Of a stretch of DNA of 64,000 bases, positions 10,364 through 21,357 are shown piece after piece (the stretch's first letter is position 1; each line of letters opens with the position of its first letter). The stretch spans positions 6,907,128-6,971,127 of the forward strand of contig CM057481.1 in NCBI GenBank assembly GCA_030035585.1, read 5' to 3'. The position numbers were made by a program, and so were the translations under genes. Source of the DNA: Dugong dugon (lineage: Eukaryota > Chordata > Mammalia > Sirenia > Dugongidae). The notes under the pieces are model-generated. The model did not search any database. It was not told the origin of the DNA and saw only the letters and a program-made list of their open reading frames with translations.

Positions 10364-12145
10364 TTATGTGATCAAATCTCGCAGTGTACCAAACAAGTGT
10401 AGTTGAATCAGTGTAAATCAAATGCATTTATGAAGCATCACTCATTCATTCATTCATTTTTAGTTGTTTAACAGATGTGTATTGAGCAAAGCTCCCAAAA
10501 GCAGTGTATCTAGAGGAGATTGTTGTTCTGCTGCTTAAAATAACCATGTCTATCTTATATGGATCACCAGTGATGGGGACAGTGGATAGCAGCTACCAAA
10601 GGGCAGATGCCTGAGGCTGGTTAGCATACTGGAGGTAGCACGGTAAACCTTCAAACCTACCCAATTATCTTCTGTATGAGGGAGGCCTCATAGAGGAATG
10701 TTCTGTGGCAGATCACATGGAGCCCCCAATCACACCTAGTTTCCAACAAGTGAGAGCTGTCTCTTCTCTAGCCAGCAAGCTCTAGGACCTGGTCAGGTGC
10801 ATTCTAAGTAGCATGTTGGCCACAGCTCCGGAAAGTGTTTTACTTTCTTGTTAGCAAACCAAAAACCTTTCCTACCTATAGATCTATCCTCAAAGCATTC
10901 TTCTTCCTGCAGAGCACAGGCTGATCTGCCCTTGCCTTGAAGGGCATTAGCAGAGTTCAGAAAGAATGAGCTTGCAAGAATGGAAATGCTCCCCTGCCCG
11001 ATCATTGTGCTTCTTGAGGTTTGTGAATTCAACTCTGTTTGGGCTAAATTAATCTCATTTGCAAAACTATCTTACTGAGTAAACTATTGTATAGTAGTAC
11101 CTTTTTCAAGGGGGAATTGGTCCACCTCTGTGACAATGAGCTGAGGCCTAGAAGTTAATGATCTCCTAGTTGTCAGTCTGAAAATTGTGGTTAATTATTG
11201 GTCATTATGGATCAGTGTGATGTGGTGATATTCTGAAACAGTATTCAGTGTTCTTAACCTGTCCATATCGCTTTGCTCATTGATTTTCTTCACTTCTTCC
11301 TTGAGGACCTTGCCCTCACCGTCAAGCTTAGACAGATCTTCTCACAACAGGTCCCCAGGCCATTGGCTTCTAAGAAGCAATAATGATTTTCTCCTCAGAT
11401 CCGTGCTTCACCCAAAGCTTGCATGGCCTGATGGGCGGCAGGTACACTATGAGCTCAGGCATCAGAGGAGCCCATCAAAGACAGGTTACATCATGCCAGC
11501 TCTCAACTCTCCAGGACCCTGGCTTGTCACTCTACCGGTAGATAGCAGAGAGAGGGTTGTCATCTTCCCTTCATTGGTCATTCTAAGCGGCTCCTTCCCT
11601 TCACTTTCTCATGGATGTCAGAAGAAGAAGGAGAACACTGGAGAAGTATTATATGTAGTGGCACTTCAAAGGTGACTGCTTTTTCTTTCTATCAATCATG
11701 TAAAGAAAATTCTCATAGCTCACTTGATAATCCTTTTTGCTTTGAAGAAGGGAGACTGAGTTGCTGCCAAACAAGCAACCAAATTAGCAGCGTCATTACT
11801 TACTTTTGAACTCATTGGGGCTTACGTAGCATTCTCAAAGTGTAGAAGGGTCTGAAAAGTAATTTCTCCAGCAATAGGTATGAAAGGGGGAATTATAGTT
11901 TTTCAGGAAACAAATCGCAGATTGATTCTTAAGATTTTGAGGCCAAGAAATAATGCAGTCTCTTTGGTGAGCACTTGGTAGGGGGTTGACTTTGCTTCTA
12001 GAATCAAATGCTACAAGGTTATATAGACGATTGATGTGGGGGGGTGGGGGGGGTGGGGGGCAGTGGTCAGATTCTCCTTTTGTTAGATGTCTTGTTGGCT
12101 TTAGGTCAAGAAGGAACACTCACTCCTTTTTCCCTTTAAGAATTA
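10364..12145. other. Single-copy DNA, no gene seen
   Basis: Mostly unassigned. A short antisense L2 tip (cattcattcattcattt and tgtgtattgagc) lies at about 10440-10500. An ORF of 131 codons at 11280-11675 has no recognisable domain. A G-rich run lies at 12037-12061. Confidence 0.45.
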
Positions 12146-12231
12146 AGAGTTCATGTATGTAAAGCATTTAAAACAGTGCCAGGAATATAGTAAATGCTAT
12201 GTAAGTGTTAGGTATTGTTGTTGTTGTTGTT
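12146..12231 (+). mobile_element. MIR SINE 3' fragment
   Basis: The sequence gtaaagcatttaaaacagtg, ccaggaatatagtaaatgct and a terminal ttgttgttgttg match the MIR 3' end. Confidence 0.65.
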
Positions 12232-12447
12232 TATTCCATATTAATTCACAGTTTTGTAATTGGCCTGTCACCTATCAGTGGGTGAGACTTTCGCTCCTCC
12301 TATGATATAATTAGACTGATTTTGTGTTGTTGAAAATCTGCTTTTATTATTTGGGCTTATGACCCAGAAGGCTGGCTGGATTATTAGCTGATTTTTTCCT
12401 TCTATCTGTTCACTCAACTGTCCATCTAGCCTACCATCTGCATGTGT

Positions 12448-12660
12448 GCATATTCATTCAGTCAATGTTTATTGAGCTTCATCTAGTCTGTGCCAGGCAA
12501 TGGGCATACAACAGTGGACCAAACAGCCATACTTCCTTCCACAAAAAGCTCATATTCTGTTGAGAATACAACCAAAGAAAAAGAAGAAGATACTAAGCAT
12601 ATCAATAAAATCAGTATGAACTGTGGTAAATACCCTACAGAAAATAATTGCATCATAAGG
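12448..12660 (-). mobile_element. L2 LINE 3' fragment
   Basis: The plus strand reads tcagtcaatgtttattgagc, tgtgccaggcaatgggcata and caacagtggacc, the reverse of the L2 3' end. It then decays into unrecognisable sequence. Confidence 0.65.
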
Positions 12661-12989
12661 TCAACAAAGACTTCATCCCTGGTGTTTCTTAAAAGCTCTG
12701 ATGATAGCTCTTCATAAGAAGGCACGATTTGGCCAATCTCCCAATCTCTGAAATCACCTTCTGTGGAGCCATTTGGAATTATATAGCCAGCTGTCAACCA
12801 CCTCCCTACAAATGATGAATTCCATCTCAGAAATTATGATGCACGGGCTTGCCATCAGACTTGAAGCCATTTGTTCTTACATGTCCCCAGCTTCTCTTCA
12901 TCCTCAAAGCCCAGATTTGGACAAACTACATCAGCCTGAAAACATACTTTCTTAAAAATGTTGTCTTACCCACTCCTTCCTGATCTAGA

Positions 12990-13090
12990 CTGAGTATTTA
13001 TTTACTCATTTAACAAATATTTATTGAGTGCCTACTATGTGCCAGGCACTTTGCTAGGTACAGGGCATGTAACAGTGTACACCAAGTACA
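12990..13090 (-). mobile_element. L2 LINE 3' fragment
   Basis: The run aacaaatatttattgagtgc, ctactatgtgccaggcactt and tgctaggtacagggca is a clear reverse L2 3' end. Confidence 0.75.
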
Positions 13091-13439
13091 ATTTATGAGC
13101 CAAGTTCATTATTCAATTAAATATATTTGTTGCACATCTACAGTGAACATTAAGATTTTAGTCTTTGTACCACTTAAGAAGATGCATTGTCTTCAAACAC
13201 AATAAATGGAAAGGGAATGAAACAGCATTGCATCTGTGAAGTAGGGCAGAGTCTAATAATTCCCACAAGAGAGGCTCATGCACAGTGTTCAAGAATGTAA
13301 AGGAAGGAGACGTCTGTCTCCACGGACTGTGGAAACCAGGAGGTCTTCTGGAGAAGTTGTGGCTTGTGATGACGTGTGAACTGTAGTTAGGGTTTCTACA
13401 GCATGATAATGTGCAATGGCACTCCAGGCAGGGAAGCAG

Positions 13440-13580
13440 CACTTTATGGAGGACGATACAGGCTGAGAGGGAAAAAGTGACTAGCATGGCCAGGCAGCTA
13501 GTTAGTGACATCACTGGACTAGAATGGAGGTCTCCTGATTTGCATTCAAGTGTCCTTTCCACTCTACCATGTGGTCTTCC
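13440..13580 (-). mobile_element. MIR SINE fragment
   Basis: Antisense MIR: gccaggcagctagttagtga, tggaggtctcctgatttgc and ctttccactctaccatgtgg match the reversed head and core. The copy is diverged. Confidence 0.55.
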
Positions 13581-13629
13581 TAGGAAAGTGTCCTTAAGTG
13601 TAGAACTTCCTATTAAGAGCCACCTTTAA

Positions 13630-14010
13630 TTGACAGCTTGCTGTGTGTGAGGCACTTTCCAAACATTATTTCACTTATCCTCCCAACAGCTCTATAGTTT
13701 AGGTAGTACTGTGTATTTCCTAGAGCCCTGGCGGCACAGTGATTGGGAGCTATGGCTGCTAACTGAAAGGTCAGCGGTTCAAATCTACCAGCCACTCCTT
13801 GCAAATCCTATCGGGCAGTTCGACTCTGTCCTGTAGGGTTGTTATGAGTCAAAATCTATTCAATGGCAAGATATTTATTTTTTGGATATATTTTCTGTAT
13901 GCAAGTCAGCAACTGAGCCTCAGAGAGGTTAAACAACTTATCCAAGACCACACAGCCTAGAACTGGCAGATTTAATACACAAACCATATTTGTCTGAAGG
14001 GCACAGAAGA
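13630..14010 (-). mobile_element. MIR SINE split by an AfroSINE
   Basis: The left part (13630-13721) has gtgtgaggcactttccaaac and ttcacttatcctcccaacag. The right part (13890-14010) has actgagcctcagagaggtta and ccaagaccacacagcctaga. Together they make one antisense MIR with an AfroSINE at 13722-13889 between them. Confidence 0.7.
13722..13889 (+). mobile_element. AfroSINE, short class
   Basis: Full-length copy from gagccctggcggcacagtga to the tail tcaaaatctattcaatggca. The body tcgggcagttcgactctgtc is typical. It interrupts a MIR. Confidence 0.88.
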
Positions 14011-14660
14011 GGCTATATTAAAGACTTTGAATTTGTCTCCTGCCCGCTCTTCATGTGTCCAGTTTTAAATAGTATATGAGATTATGAAATGATACCAGTT
14101 AGTGTCCAACTCCCACCAAACTCATGAAAACTTTCTGGAAAAGCCTTCTGGAAGGAAATATATATACACATATACTTATGTATGTATATAACCTGAGGAT
14201 TTGCTTTGGCTCTGAAGCTCTGTAAGTAAAAACCCAGCAAATGATAGTTTATGATTTTTAAAACACATAGGAATGGAAAAAACTATAATTAACGTATCTT
14301 TACTGTAACTTTTTAATAGCGTAATACTGTTTGATATTCTTAGACATTTTTTTCAGAGCTCAGGAATAGTGAGGCAGAATTCACCCCGCCCCCTTCCCAT
14401 TGATTTTCTGTTTTTCTATTAGAATCATCTGGGTTTGGGCGAGGACTGGTATTTCTGGTTTCCCAGGAGTTTAGGACTAGTTGGAGGAAGCACTTAAAAC
14501 ATGGCGGCTGGTGAAGTATCTAATAGCTCACTATTCATTCCCCTTCCCACACATCTTTTTTGTTCACTTGGAATTAATATTTCTTCACTACAAAACCAAA
14601 CAAAAAGTAAGAGAGGAGAAGATAGGTTCTCAGGAGGGGGTGGCAGATGAGTGATTGGAA
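14011..14660. other. Single-copy DNA with a short TA/TG microsatellite
   Basis: No gene or interspersed repeat was recognised. An impure TA/TG run lies at about 14160-14195. Confidence 0.45.
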
Positions 14661-14850
14661 GCAAAAAGGGGGGAGGAGGAAGATGGCGAAGAAGCTCCGA
14701 GAAGAAAGGACCGGGAGAGAGAACAGCTGACAGGAGCAGAGGCAAAAGGAAAAAAAAAAAAAAACAGAAAACAAACTATTTTTAAAGATTCTGAGACCGA
14801 TTTAAAAGCAAAAAAAAAAAAAAAAAACAACAACAACAAATTTCTAAAGA
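14661..14850 (+). other. Purine-rich block resembling an L1 5' end
   Basis: The motif ggggaggaggaagatggcg (about 14670-14688) resembles the opening of mammalian L1 5' UTRs (gggggaggagccaagatggc), including a YY1-type aagatggcg. Two A-runs follow at about 14749-14764 and 14810-14827. No L1 body adjoins. It could instead be chance purine-rich DNA, or the start of some other retrocopy. Confidence 0.3.
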
Positions 14851-15088
14851 AGCTCCTACCCACAGTTGCTTTCATCCTCCCACTGAAAAAAGTAACGTCA
14901 TCTTCGATTGTACAGAAACGCTTCAAAAATAAAAGATCGCACTGAGGGACAGGTGCAGGCGCCTGTGTGCCTCCTGACCCAGAACAGCTGTGTCTCTCCA
15001 GCCCTCACATAACCTCCTGGGCTCCGGAATTGCCTTTAAAACAATAACACCCTGTAGTTGTGTGGGTCTATTTTAGATTCACCAAAAA

Positions 15089-15268
15089 CAATAGTAGCTA
15101 CATTTATTAGGGGCTTCACGTGCCAGGCTTGGGCTACCGGCTTTGCGGCCGGCTTTGCGGCAGCATCTCCTTCGTCCTCACAAAGACCATGAGGTCGTGT
15201 GACCTTGAGGTAATGCGCTGAGATTTGAACTCGGCTCGGACGTCCCTCGCTCTCTCCCTTCTTAAACT
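15089..15268 (-). mobile_element. MIR SINE with an internal duplication
   Basis: Antisense MIR signals: tagctacatttattaggggc, cgtgccaggct, then gacc, atgaggt and gtgaccttgaggta. A repeated ggctttgcggc unit near 15139-15162 adds CpG sites. Diverged. Confidence 0.5.
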
Positions 15269-15269
15269 T

Positions 15270-17540
15270 CTGATTTTAAAATAATTTTAGACTTAAAAAA
15301 AAGTAGCAAACACAGTATAAAAAATTACTGTACATTTTTTCCTCAGATCCCTCAGATATTAGTACTTTACTACACTTGATATTTTCTCTCAGTAGATGGC
15401 TGGCTGGCTGGCTAGATAGATGGATAGACAGGTAGAGAAAGAAATATGTAGAGATAAGACATATGCAAACACATGTACATCCATGTAAATGATTTTTTCT
15501 GAATATTTGAGAGCAAGTATTCGACATGATGCTCCTTTGGTTCCCCATACTTTAGTGTGTGCTTTCTAAAAACAAAGACATTCTCTTAGAAAAGCACAGT
15601 ACAATTATCAAAACCAGGAAATTAGCATTGCTATAATACTATTTCTGACCTACAGACTTTAGTAAAATTTTCCCACTGTCCTTTTGTTTTTTCCTGATCC
15701 AGGATCCAGTCCTGGATCATACATCACATTTAGTCAACGTGTCTCTTACTTAGTGTCTTTTCATCTCGAACAATTCTTCAGACTTTCTTTTTTGTTCATG
15801 ACCTTGACATTTTTTAAAACTACAGGCCTGTTACTCTGCAGAACGTTCCTTATTTGGGTTTGTCTGATGCTTCCTTAAGTTTAGAATCAGATTTGGCATT
15901 TTTGGCAGTAATGCCAAGGAGGTAATATTATATCCTTCTTAGTGCACGACATCAGGAGACACACAACACTCATTTTTCCCATTTCAGGTGATGCCTGGGA
16001 ATTTTGAATGTTTAGTTAATGTAGTGTCTGACTAGTTTCTCCAACGTAAAGTCACCATCTTCCCTTTGTAGTTAAAAAGTATCTCGTAGGGAGGTGTTTT
16101 TACTCTATTCAAATATCTTCTCCCTCATCATACTGTGACCACTAATTTCAGCATTCACTAATGCGTCCTGAAGATCAAAGACTATAGCCTTCAATATGGA
16201 TTATACCTCAACATAAAGAAAATAATAATCCTTACAACTAGACCAATAAGCAAGATCATGATAAACGGAAAAAATATTGAAGTTGGCAAGGATCTTATTT
16301 TACTTGGACCCGTAATCAACGCCTATGGAAGCAACAGTCAAGAAACCAAAGGACGTATTGTATTGGGCAAATCTACTGCAAAAGACCTCTTTAAAGTGTT
16401 AAAAAGCAAAGATGTCACCTTGAGGACTAAGGTGCGCTAGAGCCAAGCCATGGTGTTTTCAGTCACCTCATATGCATGTGGAAGCTGGACAATGAATAAG
16501 GAAGATGGTGTTGGCGAAGAATATTGAATATACCATGGACTGGCAGAAGAACAAACAAATCTGTCTTGGAAGAAGTACAGCCAAAGCGCTCCTTGGAAGC
16601 CAGGAGAGTGAGACTTCATCTCACGTATTTTGTACATGTTATCAGGAGGGACCAGTCCCTGGAGAACAACATCGTGCTCGGTAAGGTAGAGGGTCAGTGC
16701 CAAAAAGGAAGACCCTTAACAAGATGGATTGACACAGTGGCTGCAACAATGGGCTCAAACACAGCAAACTGTGAGGCTGACAGAGGACCGGGCAGTATTT
16801 CGTTATGTTGTACACAGGGTTGCTATGAGTAGGAACCTACTCGACGGCACCTAACAACAACAGTGCATCTTGCCTGAAATAATTATGATTGTGGTGGCCG
16901 CCAAATGGTGATATTTTAATTTAATCATTCCTTCTATGTTTATTAGTTGGAACTCTACATGAAGGAAGAGCTTTCCTTTCTCCTATTTTTTTTTTTTTTT
17001 ATTCATCTGTTTGTTTAAATCTGTATGGACTCATAGATTTATATTTGTTCTGTGGGATTTTATAATCAGTTACTATCATTATTTTGCTGCTCAGATTATC
17101 CCAGAATCAGCCAGTGGGAACCTCATCAAGTTCACTCCTGTGTCCTTTTGACATGTCCTTATCATTTTTTGAGATATTCCAAGTTCTTCTTGTTCCTTCC
17201 TTGCCCCATCTCTGGAATTGGCCAATTCTCCAAGAAATTTTGTTTATTTTATTGAAGAGTAGTATCTAGCATCCACATCCAAACCAACATCTGGATGCCA
17301 GCTGTGTTCATTGGTATTGGGTGTCACTATTCCTAGGCTCTCAGTGGATAGAGTCAGGAAATATACACAGGTATATTTATACATACCACATCTGTGTCTA
17401 TTTCTAGATCTACCTATGAGTTCTCACTGATACTTTCAACCCTGTAATAAATCTTTTCTAGGCTCCTCTCCTTCTGCCTGAAATAGACACTTTGGAGCCT
17501 TTGAATGATTTTTTAATTGATTTTTTAATTGCCAACATTT
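15270..17540 (-). mobile_element. Old L1 (L1M-type) 3' region split by an RTE
   Basis: Antisense 3'-region sequence runs through 15270-16177 and 16865-17540. Diagnostic blocks are attttagacttaaaaa, ttcatgaccttgacattttt, tttgggtttgtctgatgct, tcctgtgtccttttgacatg and aatatacacaggtatattta. These follow one remembered L1M 3' UTR in order. The RTE at 16178-16864 lies between the halves. No ORF2 is readable. A GGCT/GATA-like simple repeat lies at 15395-15435. Confidence 0.65.
16178..16864 (+). mobile_element. RTE LINE, 5'-truncated 3' end
   Basis: The region encodes the C-terminal part of RTE reverse transcriptase. In the frame of 16258-16440 it reads KDLILLGPVINAYGSNSQE and DVTLRTKVR. The frame of 16524-16832 has NKSVLEEVQPKRSLEARRV and RRDQSLENNIVLGKVEGQ. 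These two parts are in different frames. It ends with the RTE tail tcgacggcacctaacaacaa. The upstream EN and RT core are absent. It is inserted in an old L1. Confidence 0.88.
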
Positions 17541-18757
17541 TCAGCATTTTCTTTTTTTATATGCATTATTATTTTTTCATGATAAAAAAATGTGTATGTC
17601 TATTAAGTTTTGTCCATCTTATTTAGCCAGTGATTTATTAGAAACAAATCAACAACCTATAAATGTGGGAAAAACAAAACAAAACACAAGAAAAGCAATT
17701 TAACTTTTTGCCTTCAATTGTGTTTGTTTATTGTTTTACAGGGGAGGAGAACATGAATTTTCCTCCTACGTTTTGCTTATTTATCATTTTGATGACTATT
17801 TTACTTTTTTATGCCTGTCTTAGGAATAAGACACTGGGTTTGATTTTTCTTTTCCCCTCAATCAGGTTTGCTTTAATGATTTCGATCTTTGTTTCTTTCC
17901 TTTCTCTCTTCAAAATTAATTTGAAAAATAATTATTTTACTGCTAGGAATCCTCAACAGCTGTGCCACCAACCCGAAGTACCATTACTGTCACTCTGTTA
18001 GATGACATGAGGTATTAACCATCCCGAACCGCTCTGCCTCTCACTGCACAGACACAGATTGCTAATCACAGTCTGGGTCTGATCTTCTCTCTTAAAAAAA
18101 AAAAAAAAAAAAAAAAAAGACAAATAAGAAGATAAAAGGCAAATTCTTTCTGAAAGATTTTAGTTTCACCTTACTACCCCAGGATGTAGCTTGTAAAAAA
18201 CGCTGTAACTTCCCTCCACAAGGAGCATAATGCAACTCTACGAAGAAAATAGGAATCCTTATCTAAGTTGGCTGTTTAAATAGGTAGAAATAGGTTCTTC
18301 TAAGTTTCAGACATATCAACTTAATATTACAGTATTGGGCTTCATTCTGAATACTTTGACTATTTATGGTGCTTGATGTTTGGACTTTTTTAAAAGGTCC
18401 CTTGAAGATGAAGTCACTTTCATTTTAAAGCAGGAGAAGGTGAACACAAGAAGGGGAAGAGCTTTTAATGAGAACCATGAAGTCTGTTCTCCTGCAAAAG
18501 GTCTGCATTTCCTGTGGTAATTGTGTAACTAACGGCTTTCCTCATACGCGGTGATTGCATCTTGACTGAGCTCCTGCAGCAAACTGACAATCGTATGTAG
18601 CTGGCACTTTTGTTTCAGCCCAAGTAACCATTGCAGATAATGAACAAATGAGAAGCACTCACTCAGCACCTGCACACACGTTTTCCCAGTTAAGGTATTT
18701 TTGCTTGCAAATCATAGTCACCAGTGAAAGCTATCTCAGGATCAAAATGGAACATCA
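17541..18757. other. AT-rich unassigned DNA with an A-run
   Basis: No gene was recognised. A pure run of 25 A lies at 18094-18118. It could mark the end of a decayed retroelement, but no body or TSD was found. An ORF of 112 codons (17663-18001) shows only hydrophobic low-complexity sequence. Confidence 0.4.
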
Positions 18758-18772
18758 TTATAAGGATTCAGA

Positions 18773-18884
18773 TGGACCCCTAGGTGGTGCAAACAGTTAA
18801 CATGTTTAGCTGTTAACCAAAAGGTTGGTGGTTCAAGTCACAGGAGGGGTCACCACATGTCAGAATCAACTCCATGGCAACTGT
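18773..18884 (+). mobile_element. AfroSINE, short degenerate copy with perfect TSD
   Basis: The head cccctaggtggtgcaaacag, the block tagctgttaaccaaaaggtt and the tail gtcagaatcaactccatggc identify the family. The body is shortened. It is flanked by ttataaggattcaga at 18758-18772 and 18885-18899, a perfect 15-bp TSD. Confidence 0.85.
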
Positions 18885-18899
18885 TTATAAGGATTCAGA

Positions 18900-20344
18900 G
18901 ATGTGGCATAAACCCTAAGGGGAAGAGGTACAGTGAGACTTCTCGAGAAGCCCAGGCATCAGGACCAGGAACCAAAGGGACCATTCTCTTAGCTTCTCTT
19001 TCTCTCCTACAGTGTATGACCATGTATTATCGCTAACACCAATCCTACAAGATGGTCATGGTAAAAGGAGTCTTTGGTCAGATTAGTTTGGGAAGTGCTT
19101 CATACCACATCCAACAGATCCTAGAGTTTCATAATACACATGAGAATATTACAGTCCATGAGAAGTTCCAAGGTAAAGACACCTGTTTAACCTTCTTTAA
19201 CCCAGTGATTCCCAAACTCATTTGACCCTTGCTTTGAGGAATATCATTTTACACAACGCAGAATACTAACCACTATATGATCATGGTAAGGAATATCATT
19301 TTAGACAAGCCTTGTGAATACTATAAAAATTCAGTGTAATCGGATTCATGGAGTTCTACTGCATTCTTTTTGAAATAACACAAATGAGAACTTGTTATGT
19401 GACTAGTTCAAGGTGACATGACTTTTTTGCAGACTCTTGGTCCAGTGCTGTTCCCACTGAGGTTTATCTCTTCTTAGACCCTTGGCTGGGGACTGTTCTC
19501 TGACAACTGTGTACTTTATGTCCCTGCTCCATGGTCCGGGCATTTTAAAGCAGCCCACTTTGAGTGATTTGTCATTCGACTGGTTCTCTTGATAGGCAGC
19601 CTGCGGTTTCACAGACAGCTGATCAGCTCTAGTTAAGAATGTAGCTTTATTTCCTGTGCATGACAGATGCATCTTCAGGGGCTTTTGGTCATAGGCACTC
19701 CAAATCTTGCTAAGGTTTTTGTCATTCCAAATGATGACATTTTAGAAGAGCTGAAGCTAGCTAGCATGCTACCCTAATCCTTGAATCATACCCCCCCCCC
19801 CCGCTAAAATTTTTTTTTGGTTGAGTTTGTCTTAATGTTCACTCATTTAATTTTATTTCTTCATGCCTTGAATCCAGTGGAAGGAGAAAGGGAGGTCCAG
19901 TGTCCTGAGAGACCGAGATCCAGTGGCCTTAGCAGATGATCAGATCATCCAAATGGAAACTAGTGAGGATAGTCATATTTTCCAGGATTAAGTCTTCTGG
20001 GCAAGTGCAAAAAGCCAAGAAGAAAGAGGGTAATTGAGTATCAGAAATGAAAAACGGAGGAAAGTGGTGATAGATTCCAAGGGAATAAACTTTTATGGTT
20101 TCTACCAACAAGAACAGCATGTTCTTAAAGTGGACGCCAGCTATTTTTCTTTTTCTCTCTCGAATGATTAGTAGGAATAGCAGAACCAGTAACAATATCA
20201 CGTCAGATGTAATATGTCTCTGGTCCGTGAAGCTGGGCCAGGTGTTGTCTTAAGTGTCGTTGAGACAGAGGCTCATTTCTAAAAAGCCAGTCATTTGCTG
20301 GATGGATGAATGAATGTACAAATATTCTTTTGATGCTGCCTATG
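18900..20344. other. Mostly single-copy DNA
   Basis: No gene was seen. A possible hAT fragment at 19202-19340 is listed separately. A run of 12 C lies at 19791-19802. ORFs of 89 and 90 codons on the minus strand have no recognisable domain. Confidence 0.45.
19202..19340 (+). mobile_element. Possible hAT DNA transposon fragment
   Basis: The opening cagtgattcccaaactcatt followed by tgacccttg resembles the ends of some old nonautonomous hAT elements. The unit aaggaatatcattttacaca is nearly repeated about 60 bases on. No right end or TSD was found. Confidence 0.3.
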
Positions 20345-20550
20345 CATAAAGATTTTTGGTGATCCAGGGGTGCAAAGATTAATCAGATATGTCCTGCCTT
20401 TAAGGAGTTTAAAACCTCATAAGGGAGAGAAGACATGGACACAGAGGTTGAAGAGTGTCGTGGAAGAGGTAACACTGCGGGAGTTTAGGATCAGAGATTT
20501 CCTTTCAGGGCAGTCAAGGAATACTTCCGGGAAAAGGAAGAAGAATGAAC
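20345..20550 (-). mobile_element. L2 LINE fragment
   Basis: The reversed L2 order is visible: tgcctttaaggagtttaaaa (reverse of the gagctcacagtc region), then agaggtaacactgcgggagt and aggaatacttccgg. Confidence 0.55.
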
Positions 20551-20571
20551 AAAGATGTAGTACTATTTATG

Positions 20572-20945
20572 GATGCATCAGTTAGCTATTGCCACAATAA
20601 TGCTGCATAACAAGGCATCCTGAAATTTGGTAGCTTGACATAGTAATTATTTTATTTTCACTCATGTGTCTGTGGGTCCACTAGGCCGGGCTTGTCTCCA
20701 AGTGCAGGTTAGATCCAAGTATCTTTCATCCTCCAAGAACCAGCAGAAACCAAGGCATGTTCTTCTCCTGGTGAAAGGCAGAAGTCGAGAGATGAGGCCA
20801 GCTGTGCAAGTTGTTTCAAGCCCCTGCTCAAGTCACATCTCTTAACATCACAGTCACCAAATCAAGTCTGATATCAAAGGAGTGTGGAAATATGTTCCTC
20901 CAAAGGAGGTAGAGGTGAATCTACTCTACCGCAGTGGGCAATAAA
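20572..20945 (-). mobile_element. Ancient LTR-like repeat (fossil), family unresolved
   Basis: The sequence gcatcagttagctattgcca, gctgcataacaaggca, aaggcagaagtcgagagatg, tcaagcccctgctcaagtca and ccaaaggaggtagaggtg follows a common old antisense LTR pattern. The exact family could not be fixed without a library search. Confidence 0.4.
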
Positions 20946-20985
20946 GGGTTATTTTGTGTGTCCAGGGAACTGGTTGGGAAGTAAC

Positions 20986-21349
20986 CAGGGGTGGATTATC
21001 CGATAAGCAAGGTAAGCACCTTGCTTACCGGATCATCTGTCATGAGCAATTTCACCGCATCAAAGAAGTGGTGACACCCGTGTGAAATTGTTTACTACAG
21101 ATTAGTAAGTAAGCACAAGTTAGCTTGTGCTTACCTTGCTTACTGGGTCATCCACCCCTGTGGTGGACTGTAAATTTAAAAAGAGGCTTTGCTTCTATAG
21201 GAAGGTGCTGCGGGAGAGAGACAGATGCCAGCCATACCTAGAAGCAGAATCTTTGATGTGGTGAAAAAATGTGAAATTGTTCACTACAGATGATCTGGTA
21301 AGCAAGGTAAGCACCGTGCTTACCTTGCCTATTGGATAATCCACTCCTG
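20986..21349. mobile_element. Palindromic nonautonomous hAT-like element with perfect 8-bp TSD
   Basis: A 364-bp element starts with CAGGGGTGGATTATCC and ends with GGATAATCCACTCCTG. Its 34-bp terminal inverted repeats (20986-21019 and 21316-21349) match at 31 of 34. It is flanked by gaagtaac at 20978-20985 and 21350-21357, a perfect 8-bp TSD typical of hAT transposition. A second copy of the right end is internal (21127-21160, 30 of 34 against the left end). The last 79 bases (21271-21349) are a diverged repeat of 21082-21160. Three hairpins are visible. It encodes no protein. The family is not one I can name. Confidence 0.8.
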
Positions 21350-21357
21350 GAAGTAAC

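Noticed and set aside
14655-14945. 96-codon basic ORF
   Set aside because: A low-complexity product of purine-rich and A-rich sequence, with long lysine and asparagine runs.
18094-18118. Poly(A) run as the tail of a processed pseudogene
   Set aside because: No recognisable body upstream and no flanking repeat was found.
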